64,000 nucleotides of DNA from Gliomastix tumulicola (Eukaryota; Ascomycota; Sordariomycetes; Hypocreales; Bionectriaceae), in assembly GCA_001599755.1 (NCBI GenBank), contig BCHX01000001.1:1550001-1614000 (forward strand), in the 5' to 3' direction. The position numbers and the translations under genes were made by a program. This document shows positions 1 to 13,366 of this stretch, piece after piece. Positions within the stretch are counted from its first letter, which is position 1. Every line of letters starts with the position of its first letter. The notes beneath the pieces are model-generated. The model worked only from the letters and a program-made list of their open reading frames with translations. It made no database searches and had not been told where the DNA came from.

Positions 1-1
1 C

Positions 2-3000
2 GCTATTGCCCAGCGCCACCACTCCATGGTCATCGCGTTCCTGGATGGACTTATATGGACATACCAAAATGCATTCAACGCTTTCTTTAACGCGAATGGC
101 CTGGATGCTGTAGCCACCCTCGTCGTTGACACGGTCAAGGAGGCACAAACCCTGACAGAAGCTGGTCAGGGTACCAGCTCCCGCCACCAGTCTGCACTGG
201 TAGACTACACCGTCCCCTACTATCAGCAACAAACTCTGCGCTGGCTTCTGAAATTTGTTCACCACATCATGTCCAATTCGTACAGCTACAGCGGTAACAC
301 CCATCGATTGCTGAGAAACCTTGCCGACAAGTCAGACCTTTTGCAAAGCTTGCGCGAAGTCATGGCGGACAAGAAAGCCTTTGGCTCTGTGGATTGGACG
401 AACAGTGTAACAATTCTCAGCGACTTTATCAACAACGACCCTACGAGCTTCGCGGTAATCCTCGAGTCGGGCATGATCAAAACCTACCTGGAATCAATCA
501 CTGGACAGTCAATAGAGGTGGAAGTGCCTGAGCAGCAGAAACATTCCCCGCAGGATGGCGAGGACGACGGCTCTGAGAGTACCGTCAGTTCGACATTCAT
601 GGCAGACCTTGAGGAAGATGACCGGCCTCATCCTCCCCCTAATGACCTTCTCAAGCAGACCCAACCTGCTGCCCTCGCCACAGGGGTGCTGCCAACATCA
701 GAAGCCATTAACGTCGTCCCTCAGGTATTGAACTCAATTTCTTTGAACAATGCGGGCATGAAGTTGGTGGTCTCTTCTCGAGCCTTGGAAAAGTTCCTCG
801 AAATATTCGAAAGCTCATCTCATGTCAAATGCATGGAGGCTGACACGGAGCTTGCTGGAAATGTCGGCGCTAGCTTTGACGAGCTTGCACGCCACCATCC
901 AGCTCTGAAAACCTCGATAGCTAACGCTATCATTGACATGGCTGCACGTGTGCGCTTCTTGGGGATTGAGAAGGCCCAGACATCTGGGTGGGGAGCAAAG
1001 CTTCTAGTCAGATCATCTGACGGCAAGATCGTTTCTGTCTGCCCCGACGGCACGTACGACAATAGCACAGCTCTTGAGACGGATGATCCGCCTCCGGCGG
1101 CTTCCTCGGACGCTGATGTTGACATGACTGATGCGCAGCCCGGCCAAGACGACTCGCGTGAGAAGCCCTCCGATGCCTCAAAAACATCGGTGCAGGACTC
1201 TTTCACGCCCTATCTATTTGCCGTTTCTAGTTTCCTGTCCGCTTGCTTAAGCAACAATCTCCTCAGAAGCAGCTTCGCAGACAAGGGAGGCATCGAGATT
1301 CTACTTGATATTTGCGAGTCACCAAGCTTGGGACCCAATTTCAATGAATCCTTGGCTGCTAGAGTTCTAGGCCAGCTGGTCTCGCAGATGGTCGAATTCA
1401 CGCCAGTGCGAGGACTACCCTCCATGCTCAACCGTGCGCAAGCCGCCGTTGACATTCTCGAGCCGATTGCATCCAAGAGAGTACCTATTCCGGCGTATTT
1501 TAGGCCTTTCCTTGACCCTGATGTTATCGTCCCAAGCGACAACCCGGAGACTTCAGAGGTGATTACCAAGGGTACCAGTTTGATCAAGGCTTTTCTCAAC
1601 ACCCAATCTCTTCTGAAGATCTTATCGGAATGTTTCCAGACCTCGGCAAGGTCGAACTCGCTCAGTTTCTACCCGGTCAACGTCTATGACCAATTTCTGC
1701 GTCTCATTAACTCAATCAGTCCGCTTTTGCCGGGTGTCCTGGCTGAGGAGGCCGGTCAACTTGCCATGGTTCCTCAAAACTGGTCCTCTGCTCGTAGCCA
1801 GTCACTTGACGACCACGCGCGGTCTGCCATGGCTGCGGAGATGGAGAACGGCACGCCTTCACTGCCTGACACTCTTGCATTGAGTGGGCAGGAATCAGGA
1901 CGCGAGCAACCGACGAAGCAGGAACAGTCAAGCCCTCAGTTCCACAACTATGAGATCTTCAGGAACGTCATGCATCCACTCATCCCAGCCACTTTCCCCC
2001 TTTTCCAGTCCCTTGGGAAAGCATTATTCCCTCGGCGTGACAACAACTCGGGTGATCCTTATCCTCGACTACGCCAAATCGACATCGCCAAAGCCCTTGC
2101 CAACGCCACGCTTTCTCATCTGCGTCAATCTGTTGCCGCTACCGAGCATACGTCAAAAGACTTTCACTACTGGATCATCATGCTTCACACAATCAGCGAA
2201 ATGCTGGTAGATCATCGTAAGTTCTCGATAGCGTTGTATCTGTTCCGGTATTCTCTGCTAACCCGTCTAGAAGCTCCCTCGCGTCACAGCGAGCGGCCTC
2301 ACCCACAAGTCGTCCTTCCTGTCCTGTTGGCATTCAAGGAGGAAGGCGGCCTCAGTGTGCTGAACTCCATCCTCCAGGCGTTTGCTGCATGTGTTCGGCA
2401 AGGGAACCCCACAGAATCCGAAGAATCTTCAAAGCCGAAAGTAGCCACCTTTGGCTTGAAGAAGGTACTGGACATTTACCACATCCTGTCCAATGGCAAG
2501 ACAATCACGGAAGCAAGCTCGGCTATCAATCTACGGCAACCAGACCGGGCTCAGACAGTGCCCAACATTTTTCAACAGTTCGTGGTAGAACTTCGTGCCA
2601 GCATTCTGCCCTCCATCATGGAACTTTGGGACTCGTCCATCGTGGAAAAGCTGCCTGAAGCTACAGCTAAACGCCTGATTGACATTCTTAAACTAGTCTC
2701 CGCTGCCGAGAACGAGCCTTCTTCTACGCCGTCTGATAAGACTCCTTTCTATCTTCTCCAATACACGGATGTGCGCTTCAACTGGCGCTCGGCTCGCCGG
2801 ACAGTTGAGGACCTTGTTGGGCAAGGTTTTGACGAGCAACTTGTCCAAGAGGCGGTTTTCCGGGCTAATGGCCACTTGAACCCAGCTAGGGACTACTGCC
2901 TCGCGCACAGCAGAGGGATTGCAGGGCCTTCATGCCCCGTTCCCGCTGAGGACTCTGACTTTTCTGGTTTGAGGGATGATCCGAGTGCACGCACTGACAG

Positions 3001-6000
3001 GGCCCCTTCGCATGGGACTGCTTCGTCCGACGTGGATCGAATGTCCATAGACGAGTCGACTTCCGCTTCCGGCGACAACTTTGGCGAGCTAGTGGATCGC
3101 GCTGCTCAAGCCATTGACGACGCCACGGAGGCACAAAGCACCACTACAAGGGAAGAGGGGAGCAACACCCCGACAACCTCAGTTGGTCAGTTCGTTGCGA
3201 CAAAGGAGAGCTTGGACAAGCAGCGGGATGAGCTCAGGAGTACGGCAATTGACCGATGTCTGGACGTTATCAGAGCGCATCCAAACTGTGCAATCGAAGT
3301 ATCTGAGCTTATCAGCTCGATGGTGATTTTGCAACAGGGCCAGGAAGCACACGATGAAGTCTGCGGAACCATTACTTCTGCACTGTCAACGCTTCTTGAC
3401 GATGCCGAGGACCGCGTCAAGAATGGCAGGGCCATTGCATCGTATGCACATCTGCTTGGTCTACTGTTGCAGAACGAAACATTCCTTCAGAACAACATCG
3501 AGTCGCTCCGAGACACAGTAGAAGGTTATCTGGATCTCCTGACACTCCCTCCTTCGACAACGACAAGCGAACTGCCCCCCTTCATTCCTTACATCCTGCT
3601 CATTCTCGAGACATATCTTCGCTACGATGAACAACCAATTGCGGCTCAATGGAAGCAGCCGAAGTCCCTCGACGAGGCCATCCAAAAGCCTGTTCTTGCG
3701 AGACCAGAGCCACTAGTCAATGAGCCACAGCGGACGAAACTTGTCGACATGATTCTCAATCTACTTCGCCGGGTTGGCAAGGAAGAGGTTGTTGCCACAT
3801 CTGTTCTCAGGTTGCTCGTCATCCTTACGCGAAAGTGGGATGTGGCAAAACGAGTGGGCGACAAAAAGAACCTTCAGCTACTATTCCTAATGGCCAAGCA
3901 ACTGGTCGCTTCCGGCTCAGAAAAGGTCAAGCAGAGCAAGCTTACTCAACACATCATGGCCATCTTGCGTCACATCGTCGAGGACGAAGATACTATCAAG
4001 CAACTCATGCGTGTCGAAATCAAGAGGGAGTTTCTCATCATCACACGCGCCAGGCACAACCAGCTTGATGTTAAGACATACCTCCAACAAATGGCCCACC
4101 TGGCTCTTCGATCTTCGGCAGTATTCATTGATGTCACGAATGAGATCCTGCAGATTTCCAAATGGAGCCCCTCGTCCGGCGACTCTGCTAAGCCTGTGAT
4201 TTTGACGCTGAAGGATAGTGCAGCGGACTCAAGTCTCGTGGACACCAGCAAGCCTCTCTCCTCGAATTCTCAGGCAGACCTAGATGTGAAGGAGTCGACA
4301 GAGCCCGCCGACAAAGAGATGAGTGACGCACACAGACCACATCAGGACTCGAAACGCCCCCTCGTTGAAAACCCTGACGGGGTTGTTCACTTCCTCTTAT
4401 CTGAACTCATCAACTATCGCGAAGTCGAGGATAAAGAGGTTCCTGTGCCAAACAAAGATGCCGATCCGGTGGCTGGGGCTTCAGACCAGGATTCTGCTGC
4501 CTCCCCTGCGACGGACAGCGCTGCAGGCGAAAAGCGAGACAAGAAGCCATCGAAGCCCGTTTTCAAGTCGGAGGAGCATCCGATCTTCATCTACCGCTGC
4601 TTCTTGCTTAACTGCTTAACTGAACTGTTGCAGAGCTACGGCAGGACTAAGGTGGAATTCATCAACTTCAAGCGAAGTGCCCCTCCATTGTCAACTGGCA
4701 CCCCTGTCAAGCCTCGCTCCAGCGTGTTGAACTACCTGATATACGATCTCCTCTGCCAGGGCAATCTGAGTGGCACAAATGACAGCGTTGCATCAAAGAA
4801 GAAGGCTGCCACGTCATCGCATACCCAGAGACTCCTGGTTGCTCTGGTCTCGTTGACCAAGGAACGCAACTACGACTACGATAGCAGGGCTAGTTACACC
4901 AACGACGAAGAGACTGATCTACAGTTTGTCCGCAAATTCGTTCTCGATACAATCCTGAAGGCGTATGAACGAGCTCCAGTGTCCGACGAGCCCCTAGAGA
5001 CTCGTTACTCGCGAATGCAGAGCCTTGCTGAGCTCATGAATCACATGATTGGCGAGAAGGACAAGGAGCATCTGATGAATTCCCGGAGCTCGGATTCTCT
5101 GCAGGACAAGTCTCAGTTCCAGCTGCGCAGGCTCATGTACGAAAAGGGCTACCTCGAGAAGCTCACATCTTCGATCGCCGAGGTCAACCTTAACTATCCC
5201 AATGTGAAGCGCGCCATCAAGTACATTCTTCGTGTTCTTCGCGTCTTGACAGATACTGCCAAGGAACTGAGCCAAGCCGACATGCTACCAACAAGCACAG
5301 CTTCGGAAACGGCTGAGGAAGACGTGTACTCGACTTCGTCGCTGTCTGATCTCGAGGATGACCGTGAAGAAACTCCTGATCTTTATCGCAATTCCTCGCT
5401 CGGCATGCTCGAACCTAGAGGTGACGACGAATTCGAGGAAGAGGATGAGGACGAAGATGACATATATGGGGATGAATACGGTGATGAAATGGAATACGAT
5501 GAAGAAGGCATTTCGGATGACGATCAAGACAATATCAGCGAGGACAGCGAAATGGGCGACATAGAAGGCCTCTCAGGGGAGCCAGGTGTCGTTGAAGTCA
5601 TCATGGACGACGACGATGATGACGACGACGACGATGAGGACGACGACGACGATGAGGACACCAGCGATGACGATAGTGAAGACGACGAACTTGACTCTGC
5701 CGACATGGAAGACGTGGAGTCGCGGGTCGAGATCCTCAACGAGGATGGCCTTCCCATTGATGATGATGGGGCATCAGGATGGGAGAGTGACGAAGACGCT
5801 GAGGATGAAGAGCTAGAGGCTGAGCTCGACTACGAAGCTCAAGTACAGGACGCAGATGAGGCTCGCATCCACGGCATCGTACCTCCTCACCCAGATCTAC
5901 TCATGGCTAGGGCCCTAATGGAGGGTGAGAATTTCGACGCCGGGTTGATGGATGAACGCTACATGGACGAAGGGCATGATGATGATGGTATGTCTCACAG

Positions 6001-9000
6001 TCCCCCCTAACCCCGCTGTTTGGGAATCCCGTGGCTAATGATCGCGCAGAAGAAGAGGATGAAGACGAAGAGATGGAAGATGAAGAATACATCTACGATG
6101 ATGACTATCCTAGTGAGTGCTTTCTGATTCATTCGCCACACGTTGGACCAGCTAGCATAACTGACTCAGCATTTGTATTAGTCGATGAGGAGCCTATCCC
6201 AGTCGAACCCCGTGGATGGGATGATATCGACAGCCGTCTGCTTCTACTCGATCACCATCAAGCGAGCCACAACCGACGTCGTGCACTGACAAGGCTAGAC
6301 AACCGAGGTCCATTCCAGCCCGGTTCAGGCTTCGTTGTAGGGTCTCATGGTGGGGGGGAGGTCTTTGGCGGTAAGACAGCTCGACGACTCAGCAGTGGCT
6401 GTTCCAAATGATGCTAACATCTCGTTCAGACTTCCGCAGCTATTTCTCACGAACTCATCGCGCCAATGGTCCAAATTCGAATAACGATGATGGTATCAAT
6501 CCTCTTCTACGTCGTCCAGACCAGAGGCAAGACGCCCCTATACGCTCACATCACCACAATCATGTTGGTGTCCGTTTGCCCGAAGGGTTCCTGGGCGGTC
6601 TGCACGGCCGTCACGGAGATAACCCTGTGGGTTTCCTCGGGGATCTCATGGACATACTTCCCGTTGTAGGACGTGGCGGCCAATCTTTGCACTTCCACAT
6701 CACTGGTCATGGCGGACGAGATGGTCGAGAGATCCTTCAAGCTCGCGGAGCGAGACATGACCCACGTCGCGACACCAGCATTCAGGATCCCTACCAAGCC
6801 GTCACATTTGGTGTTCAGTCTACCATGGACCGTTACCAAGAAGAGGCCAGGATGATTTTTGGTCATGCCTTTGGAGCCCCCGCGCTTAGGTTCCTGAATG
6901 ATCTCACTGCCAAGCTGATGCCTGCTGCTGTGGAAGCGGAAAAGGAACGGCTTGCCGAAGAGGAGGAGCGGAAGAAGCGCGCCGAAGAGGAGCGAATCAA
7001 GAGGGAGGAAGAAGAACGTCGAATCAGAGAACAGAAGGAAGCTGAGGAGAAGGCGGCCAGGGAGAAGAAAGAAGCCGAAGAGCGTGAAGGGCGCGAGGCT
7101 GCAGAGCGTGCTGCGGCTGCAGCAGGACGTGAAAGTGAGGCCCAGTCAGCTACGGATGCGGGAGCTACCACAAGTAGCGCTATGGAAGGCGTCGAGCAGA
7201 GCAGTGCCTCCGAAGCAGCTCCAGCAGACAACACGGCCGCAAGCTCAAGCCAACCGCGGGTGATGGCGATGCTCGGTGACCAAGAAATCGACGTTACTGA
7301 CCTTGGCATTGATCCCGACTACCTTGCTGCGCTGCCAGAGGAATTCAGAGAGGAGGTCATCGCACAGACCGTCTCTGCTCGCCGGTCGGAGGCTCGCGCA
7401 GAAGCCCCGGCAGGAGAAACTGCGGCTTTCCAAGAATTCCTTGACGCATTACCTCCCCAGCTACGACGAGAAATAGAGCAACAGGAGGCACAAGAACAAC
7501 GCAGACGAGACAACGGCAATGCGAGACCCGCCGCGTCCGCCAATGCTAGGGACATCATCGCAGGCGAGATGGATCCTGCCAGCATCCTCCTGACATTCCC
7601 TCCGGAGCTACGCGAACAGGTCCTTATGGAGCAGGGCGATGAGATCATGGACCAGCTCCCTCCTGACATGGCTGACCAGGCTCGTCGCTTGCGAGGCCGC
7701 CACGCGGCAGCAGAGCCATATGCTTCTGTGCCTGCTCACAGGCCGTCAGCCTCGTCCAGGCGCCCTTTCAGAGGCCCTGGCGTCCCTGCTCCTCAGAGCA
7801 AGCCACCTCGCCGTGCTGTGGTTCAGATGCTGGACAAGGCCGGCGTTGCCACTTTGGTTCGCTTGATGTTCATCACTCAGCAGGGCTCGATCCGGAACTA
7901 TCTGTTTTCGGTCTTCGCCGACGTCTGTCAGAATCGTCAGAACCGACTTGAGGTCATTAGCACCGTCCTCCAGATTCTTCAGGAAGGCAGTGTCGACATG
8001 ACCGCCGTGGAGCGCAGCTTCGGCCAGCTGTCCCTCAAAGCACGCAGGCACAAGGAGAAGGAGAGAGAGGCGGATCAGAAAACACCTCAAAGTCTCAAGA
8101 GAACTTTGACCAACATCACTCCAGCCATCTCCTCAGAGCCGAACTCAGAGACGTCGCCCCTACTCATTGTTCAGCAGTGTCTCGATCTGCTCGTCGACCT
8201 TTGCAACAAAAATCCGCACATTCCGTGGCTGTTCCTCACGGAGCACGAGGCTGTTGCTTCGACACTCAAGAGGACGCTGAGCCGTAAAGGCAAGGCCAAA
8301 GATACCAAGGCTAACAAATACGCCATCAACTCTATTCTGGCCCTCCTGGACCGGGAGTTGGTCATGGAGAGTTCAGTGGTCATGACCCATCTTGCAGAGT
8401 TGCTCAATCGCACAACGCTGCCCCTCCAGGCGCTAGAACGGCGCAGAAAAGAGGAGGAAGCGGCTGCCGCTAAAGCCTCTGAAGCTGAAGCCGCTGCAGC
8501 CTCGGGCAGCAACGCAGCCGGCGAAGATGGTGGTCAATCATCCGGGGCGAAGGCAGATGCCGAGGCCAGTGACAAACCCGCCGCTGGTGAAGTCCAGGAA
8601 AAGAGGGATCCCGAGGCTGCTGCCCCCGAAAAGAAGACACGCCCAATCCAGCCTCCGGTGATCCCTCTCCACAACCTGACTCTGGTCGTCAAAGTATTTG
8701 TTGCTAGAGAATGCAGCTCCAAGACCTTCCAGAACACCATCTCGACCATCAAGAACTTGTCCACTGTGCCCGGGGCGTCATCGGTCTTTGGTCAAGAGCT
8801 AGTCCGTCAAGCCCGGCTGCTCAGTGAGAACATCCTTTCCGATCTAGACGAGCTACTGCCACACATTGAGAAGGCCACCACTGGAACTGAGATCCAAGGC
8901 GTCGCCCTCGCCAAGTTCTCTCCTGGCGCGTCCGAACAGAACAAGCTCTTGCGCGTCCTGACGGCTCTGGACCATCTCTTTGACAGCAAGAAGCAATCGG

Positions 9001-10605
9001 ATGGGGACGCCCAGAACGAGAAGAAAGACCTGGTCGTGTCTCTGTACCACAACTCCACCTTCTCAGCCATGTGGGACAAGCTCAGCGCTTGCCTCACTGC
9101 GATTCATGAGCGAGAGAACATGTTTAATGTCGCAACGATCCTCCTTCCTCTGATCGAATCTTTGATGGTGGTTTGCAAGAATACAACGACTCAGGACGAT
9201 CCATCCCAGACCCAGAACCAGAAGGACATGGTGCTTTCCAGTCCGCCACCTGAGTCTCGCACTGCCAGTCTTTTCTTCTCTTTCACCGAGGCCCATCGAC
9301 GTGTCCTCAACGAGCTCGTCAGAAACAACCCCAAGCTCATGTCAGGCACTTTCGCACTTCTGGTCAAGAACCCGAAGGTTCTCGAGTTCGACAACAAGAG
9401 AAACTACTTCACCCGCAGCGTCCACTCACGCACAGGTCAACCTAACCAGGGCCGACCCTCATTCCCAACACTCAACCTGTCAGTGCGCCGCGAGCAGGTG
9501 TTCCACGACTCCTTCAGATCGCTGTACTTCAAGACCGGCGACGAGATGAAGTTTGGTAAACTCAACATTCGCTTCCACAATGAAGAGGGAGTCGACGCAG
9601 GCGGTGTCACTCGGGAGTGGTTCCAGGTTCTTTCGCGGCAGATGTTCGATGCCAACTACGCTCTGTTCATCCCAGTCTCGTCGGATCGCACAACTTTCCA
9701 TCCCAACAAGCTCAGCGGTATCAATGATGAGCATCTCTCTTTCTTCAAGTTCATCGGCCGCGTCATTGGAAAGGCGCTGTACGAAGGTAGAGTCCTTGAC
9801 TGCTACTTCAGCAGAGCTGTCTACAAGCGCATCCTTAGCAAGTCCGTTTCCGTCAAGGATATGGAGTCCTTTGATCCAGACTACTACAAATCGCTCTGCT
9901 GGATGCTTGAGAACGACATCACTGATATTATCACGGAGACGTTCTCGGTCGAGGACGAGGAGTTTGGTGTTACAAACATCGTTGACTTGATCCCCAATGG
10001 TCGAGATGTGCCTGTTACCGACGAGAACAAGCATGAATATGTTCGCCTCGTCGTCGAGCATAAGCTACTGTCCTCGGTCAAGGAGCAGATGGAACATTTC
10101 CTCAAAGGTTTCCATGATATCATTCCAGCCGAACTGATCTCCATCTTCAACGAGCAGGAACTGGAGCTTCTCATCTCTGGTCTTCCCGAAATCGACGTCG
10201 ACGATTGGAAGAGGAACACGGAGTACCAGAACTATAATGCCACTTCCGCTCAGATTCAATGGTTCTGGCGCGCCGTGAGATCGTTCGACAAAGAAGAGCG
10301 TGCCAAGCTTCTGCAGTTCGTCACGGGGACGAGCAAAGTGCCTCTCAACGGCTTCAAGGAGCTTGAGGGCATGAATGGAGTCAACCGATTCAACATCCAC
10401 AGAGATTATGGAAACAAGGATCGACTTCCATCATCCCACACATGCTTTAATCGTAAGGACCCCTCTACCGTATGTACAAGAATGCCCAATACTAACGTTG
10501 ATGTGCGCAGAACTCGACCTTCCTGAGTATGAAAATTACGATGCTCTACGATCCCAGTTGATCAAGGCCATCACGGCCGGAAGCGAGTATTTCGGTTTCG
10601 CATAA
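2..10605 (+). CDS. TOM1: HECT-type E3 ubiquitin ligase, TOM1/HUWE1/Ufd4-like giant (5' truncated by window edge)
   Basis: Exons 2-5987, 6050-6112, 6182-6370, 6430-10452 and 10511-10605 join in frame to 3,451 residues plus stop. The frame is already open at base 2, and family members are near 4,000 residues, so the start lies outside the window. In order: helical armadillo-like N-terminal region; UBA-like segment (about 2806-2910); Asp/Glu tract (about 5430-6110) with a long Asp run near 5606; Lys/Glu/Arg-rich helix (6930-7110); three ubiquitin-binding-motif-like repeats of the LPxxxREE/PPELREQ kind (7300-7680); HECT domain (about 9480-10605). The catalytic Cys is in the HTCFN motif, codon 10443-10445, and the protein ends in the family's EYFGFA-type tail. 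It transfers ubiquitin to substrates; in yeast, Tom1 acts on excess histones and ribosomal proteins. The four introns carry CTAAC/CTGAC branch motifs. The acceptor at 6181 could instead be 6169. Confidence 0.95.
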
Positions 10606-11461
10606 ATATTGCTCATGAAGTTACGTACACTTTACGGCAATGATGGGTGGATAGACGGATGGATGGGCGGATGGACGTACATGTCACAGGCGCTGTGGTC
10701 ACGATACCGGGCCTCGATGCCCCTTTCTGTTATCGTTTATATCTTTTGGTGGCTTTGGTTCTCATTCATGAACCTCACCCCCCAACGGACAGGCATCCTT
10801 CGAGCTTTACGGAGATTGCCATGAGCTGTTGCGTCTAGGCGTCGGGCAGAGTTAGAGAAGTGCAGGTCTCTTCCTCTTGTATGATGCTCAAGGCTCACAA
10901 GCCTCAGGTATGGATCGTGGGTTCAGATTGATAGTCATGCCAGTATGGGAGGTTTTTGCAGATAGATAGAACAAAAATTGGTGTTGATTACCGACTTGTC
11001 CATTGTGCAGTTGCGAATGTTGACCTTGGTCTCGAGACCTACAACCCTCGAGATAACGCTACTACTATGCCGCGTCTCTCTGTAACTGGTCTCAGACGCC
11101 ACACATTGATTACTGGGCAATAAAGGTCATCCATGGTGAGTGAGTGTCACTAGCGATAGCTTTTCCAAGTTACGGCACGCATCGAGGATATTAGCCTACG
11201 ACGATATAAAGAGTACAGAGGCGTGGTATCATTAGACATCTTGAATGCATCCGATTTTGCGAAGATATGCCTCTAATACAACCATGTAAGAGTTCAAACC
11301 CGAACTCTCCCAAAAAAAGAGATCCTCACTCCCAACGCATGCGACCCTTCAAGACGGAAAGGCGTGAAGTTAGACCCCCCATTTTGTGTGTGGTCATTTC
11401 TTCTTTCTTTTTTTGAATTCCCGAAAGTCATGAACAGAGAAAAAACGCCCGCCGGATCCTT
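10606..11461. other. Convergent 3' intergenic region
   Basis: This 856-base gap separates the 3' ends of the HECT ligase and RPS6. It holds a short GGAT/GGGT-type tandem stretch (about 10645-10676) and otherwise AT-richer sequence. The open frames present are short and show no recognisable domain. No tRNA or other gene was seen. Confidence 0.6.
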
Positions 11462-12903
11462 TTACTTGCGGATGGAGCTGGCACGACGCTTGCGGTCGGC
11501 CTTGTTGGCCTTGGCCTCGGCGACGCGCTTGGCGAGAATTTGGGCGTACTCGTTCTGTGCAGACAGATGTAAGTAAAGTGGAGAAGGAGGGGGGGGGGGG
11601 GGGGGGAGGAGAAACATACAGCCTCGTCCTTGACCTTCTCAGCCTGGCGCCTCTTGAGGGCAGCGCGGTGGCGCTTGTGCTGAAGACGCTGGGGGGTGAC
11701 CAGCCTCTGGATCTTGGGAGCCTTGGTGTAGGGCTTCTTGCCCTCGCCCTTGGGCTGGACCTCGCGGCGGATGACGTACTGGCGGACCTAGTTTGTTGTC
11801 ATTCGCATTAGTTTCTCTGAGGAAGGAAAATGTGTTTTGTTTGAATTTGTCGACCGCTTTCTCGTTGCCTTCCCTTCCCCTTTCCCCCTCCCCCAAGGTT
11901 CTATCTAAGCCAGGTTTGAAAGTTTTGGCAGAGAGAACCACCGGGGGGGTAAGCGGAAGGGGAAGGGGAAGGCGGGCACGAGAAAGGCACCCTCTCACTC
12001 TCTACCGGGCCACGCGGACCGGGTAGGCGATGATCGAGTATGGCAGCGTCGGGGAGTTGAGACATACATCGTCATCCTTGGTGAGGCCGAAGAACTTGCG
12101 AATCTTGGTGGCGCGCTTGGGACCGAGGCGCTTGGGGTGGACGACGTCGGTCAGGCCGGGGATCTCCTCGTCGCCCTTCTTGACGATGGACAGGGCGATG
12201 ACGGACATGTCGTTGCCGACGATGCAGCCGTGGACCGACTTGCGCTTGCGCTCGCCGGTGCGGCGGGCGCGGTAGCACGAGTGGCCGTCGGCGAGGAGGA
12301 GCCTGACACGGCCAGGGTGCATGACACCCTGCTTCATGGGGAAGCCCTGCTTGTCGTTGCCGCCGGTGATGCGGAAGATGTAGCCCTTGAACTCATCGCC
12401 GACGGAGTCACCAGGGACCTCGGCGCCCATCTGTCAAAAGATAATCCCCATGTTAGCCAATTCGGTTTGTTTTTGTTTTTTTCTTTCGAGAAAAAAAGAA
12501 GTCCTCCCGCTTTCGTGTGAATGCAATCGACTCGGGGTCACGTACGCGCTTCTCGAGGAAGACATGGGTCTTGCGCTCCTCCTCGATGTCGAAGAGCTTC
12601 TGGCTGCCGTTGGCAGGGAAGGAAATGTTCAACTGTAGTTATCATTGTCAGCATGATATTCCTGCAATCGGACCGGCCGTGGGAATTCGAAAGGGAGCCA
12701 TTGAGAGAGGACGCCGTCGAGCTGCGACTGGAAACCGGGCACAACTCAGCGAGGCCGGCCTTGGTCTTCGCGTTCGCCTTGGCCGCACCCTCGAGCTTGG
12801 TGCCCATCCCAGCACCAGCAGCAACAGCAGCACCAGCAGAAGTGGCAGCGTCGTCCCTCTCAATGAAGATGCCACGGCGTCGAGTAATTCGTACCTTCAC
12901 CAT
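11462..12903 (-). CDS. RPS6: 40S ribosomal protein S6 (eS6)
   Basis: Exons in transcript order are 12895-12903, 12546-12632, 12068-12430, 11620-11787 and 11462-11554, giving 239 residues, the usual eS6 length. The first exon encodes only Met-Val-Lys. After a 262-base intron the protein continues LNISFPANGSQKLFD, then MGAEVPGD and the conserved GYIFRITGGNDKQGFPMKQG core. The C-terminus is RKRRASSIRK, whose twin serines match the TOR-dependent phosphorylation site of eS6. It is a structural protein of the small ribosomal subunit. Four introns and a long first intron are typical of fungal ribosomal protein genes. The start is set by the ATG directly before the donor at 12894; without this exon the protein would lack a start codon. 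It shares a divergent promoter with CTF8. Confidence 0.96.
11589..11606. repeat. Homopolymer G run of 18 (poly-C on the RPS6 strand)
   Basis: Eighteen consecutive G on the + strand lie inside the last RPS6 intron (11555-11619). On the transcribed strand this is a C-only tract between donor and acceptor. Its length may be inexact because homopolymers are prone to sequencing error. Confidence 0.8.
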
Positions 12904-13366
12904 GGTGTCGGTCGGAGTGGTGTGAGCTGCACTAGACCTGACGTTGTCGAAGTTGGTTGTGTCGAGGGGGAGCGAGGTTGTCGATTTGGCGGAATGGGTG
13001 GAAAAATGAGAGGGTGTTCGTAAAAAAATTGGGCGAAAATGGAGAAAGTGTGTGTCGCTAGGGCTCCTGTGCTGTGGTGGGGGAAATGGGCCAATCAGAG
13101 GGAGTTATTCCCGTTGCGAGTGAGTTGCCCTCGTGCTTTCACCGCCCTCGTTGTTTACGTAATCGTGGAAATAGGAATTTGCGCCACAGTCACCAGCCAC
13201 ATGCAGTGAGATATCCACACCAGAACGCGTTCGAAGCATGTGAACAGCCTCTCAGTAAGACGCGCGAGTATCGGAGACCAGCTTTCACTTACAACTCAAA
13301 CGAAGACTCTTTTTCAATCCTCACTTCAACCAATTTCTCACTCATCTCAAAGAATCGGCCTCCACC
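12904..13366. promoter_or_regulatory. Divergent promoter RPS6/CTF8 with CCAAT box
   Basis: This 463-base interval separates the start codons of two divergent genes. It contains CCAATCA at 13091-13097, the HAP-complex consensus, and pyrimidine-rich tracts on the strand leading into CTF8 (about 13300-13365). No classical TATA box is obvious. Assignment to one or both genes is inference. Confidence 0.5.

Noticed and set aside
11280..11330. TTCAAACC segment with short inverted repeat, checked as a tRNA T-arm
   Set aside because: No D-arm, anticodon arm or acceptor stem could be drawn around it.
12002..12067. GATGATC near the RPS6 intron, considered as a box C of an intronic snoRNA
   Set aside because: It is on the opposite strand to the gene, and no matching box D (CTGA) with terminal stem was found.
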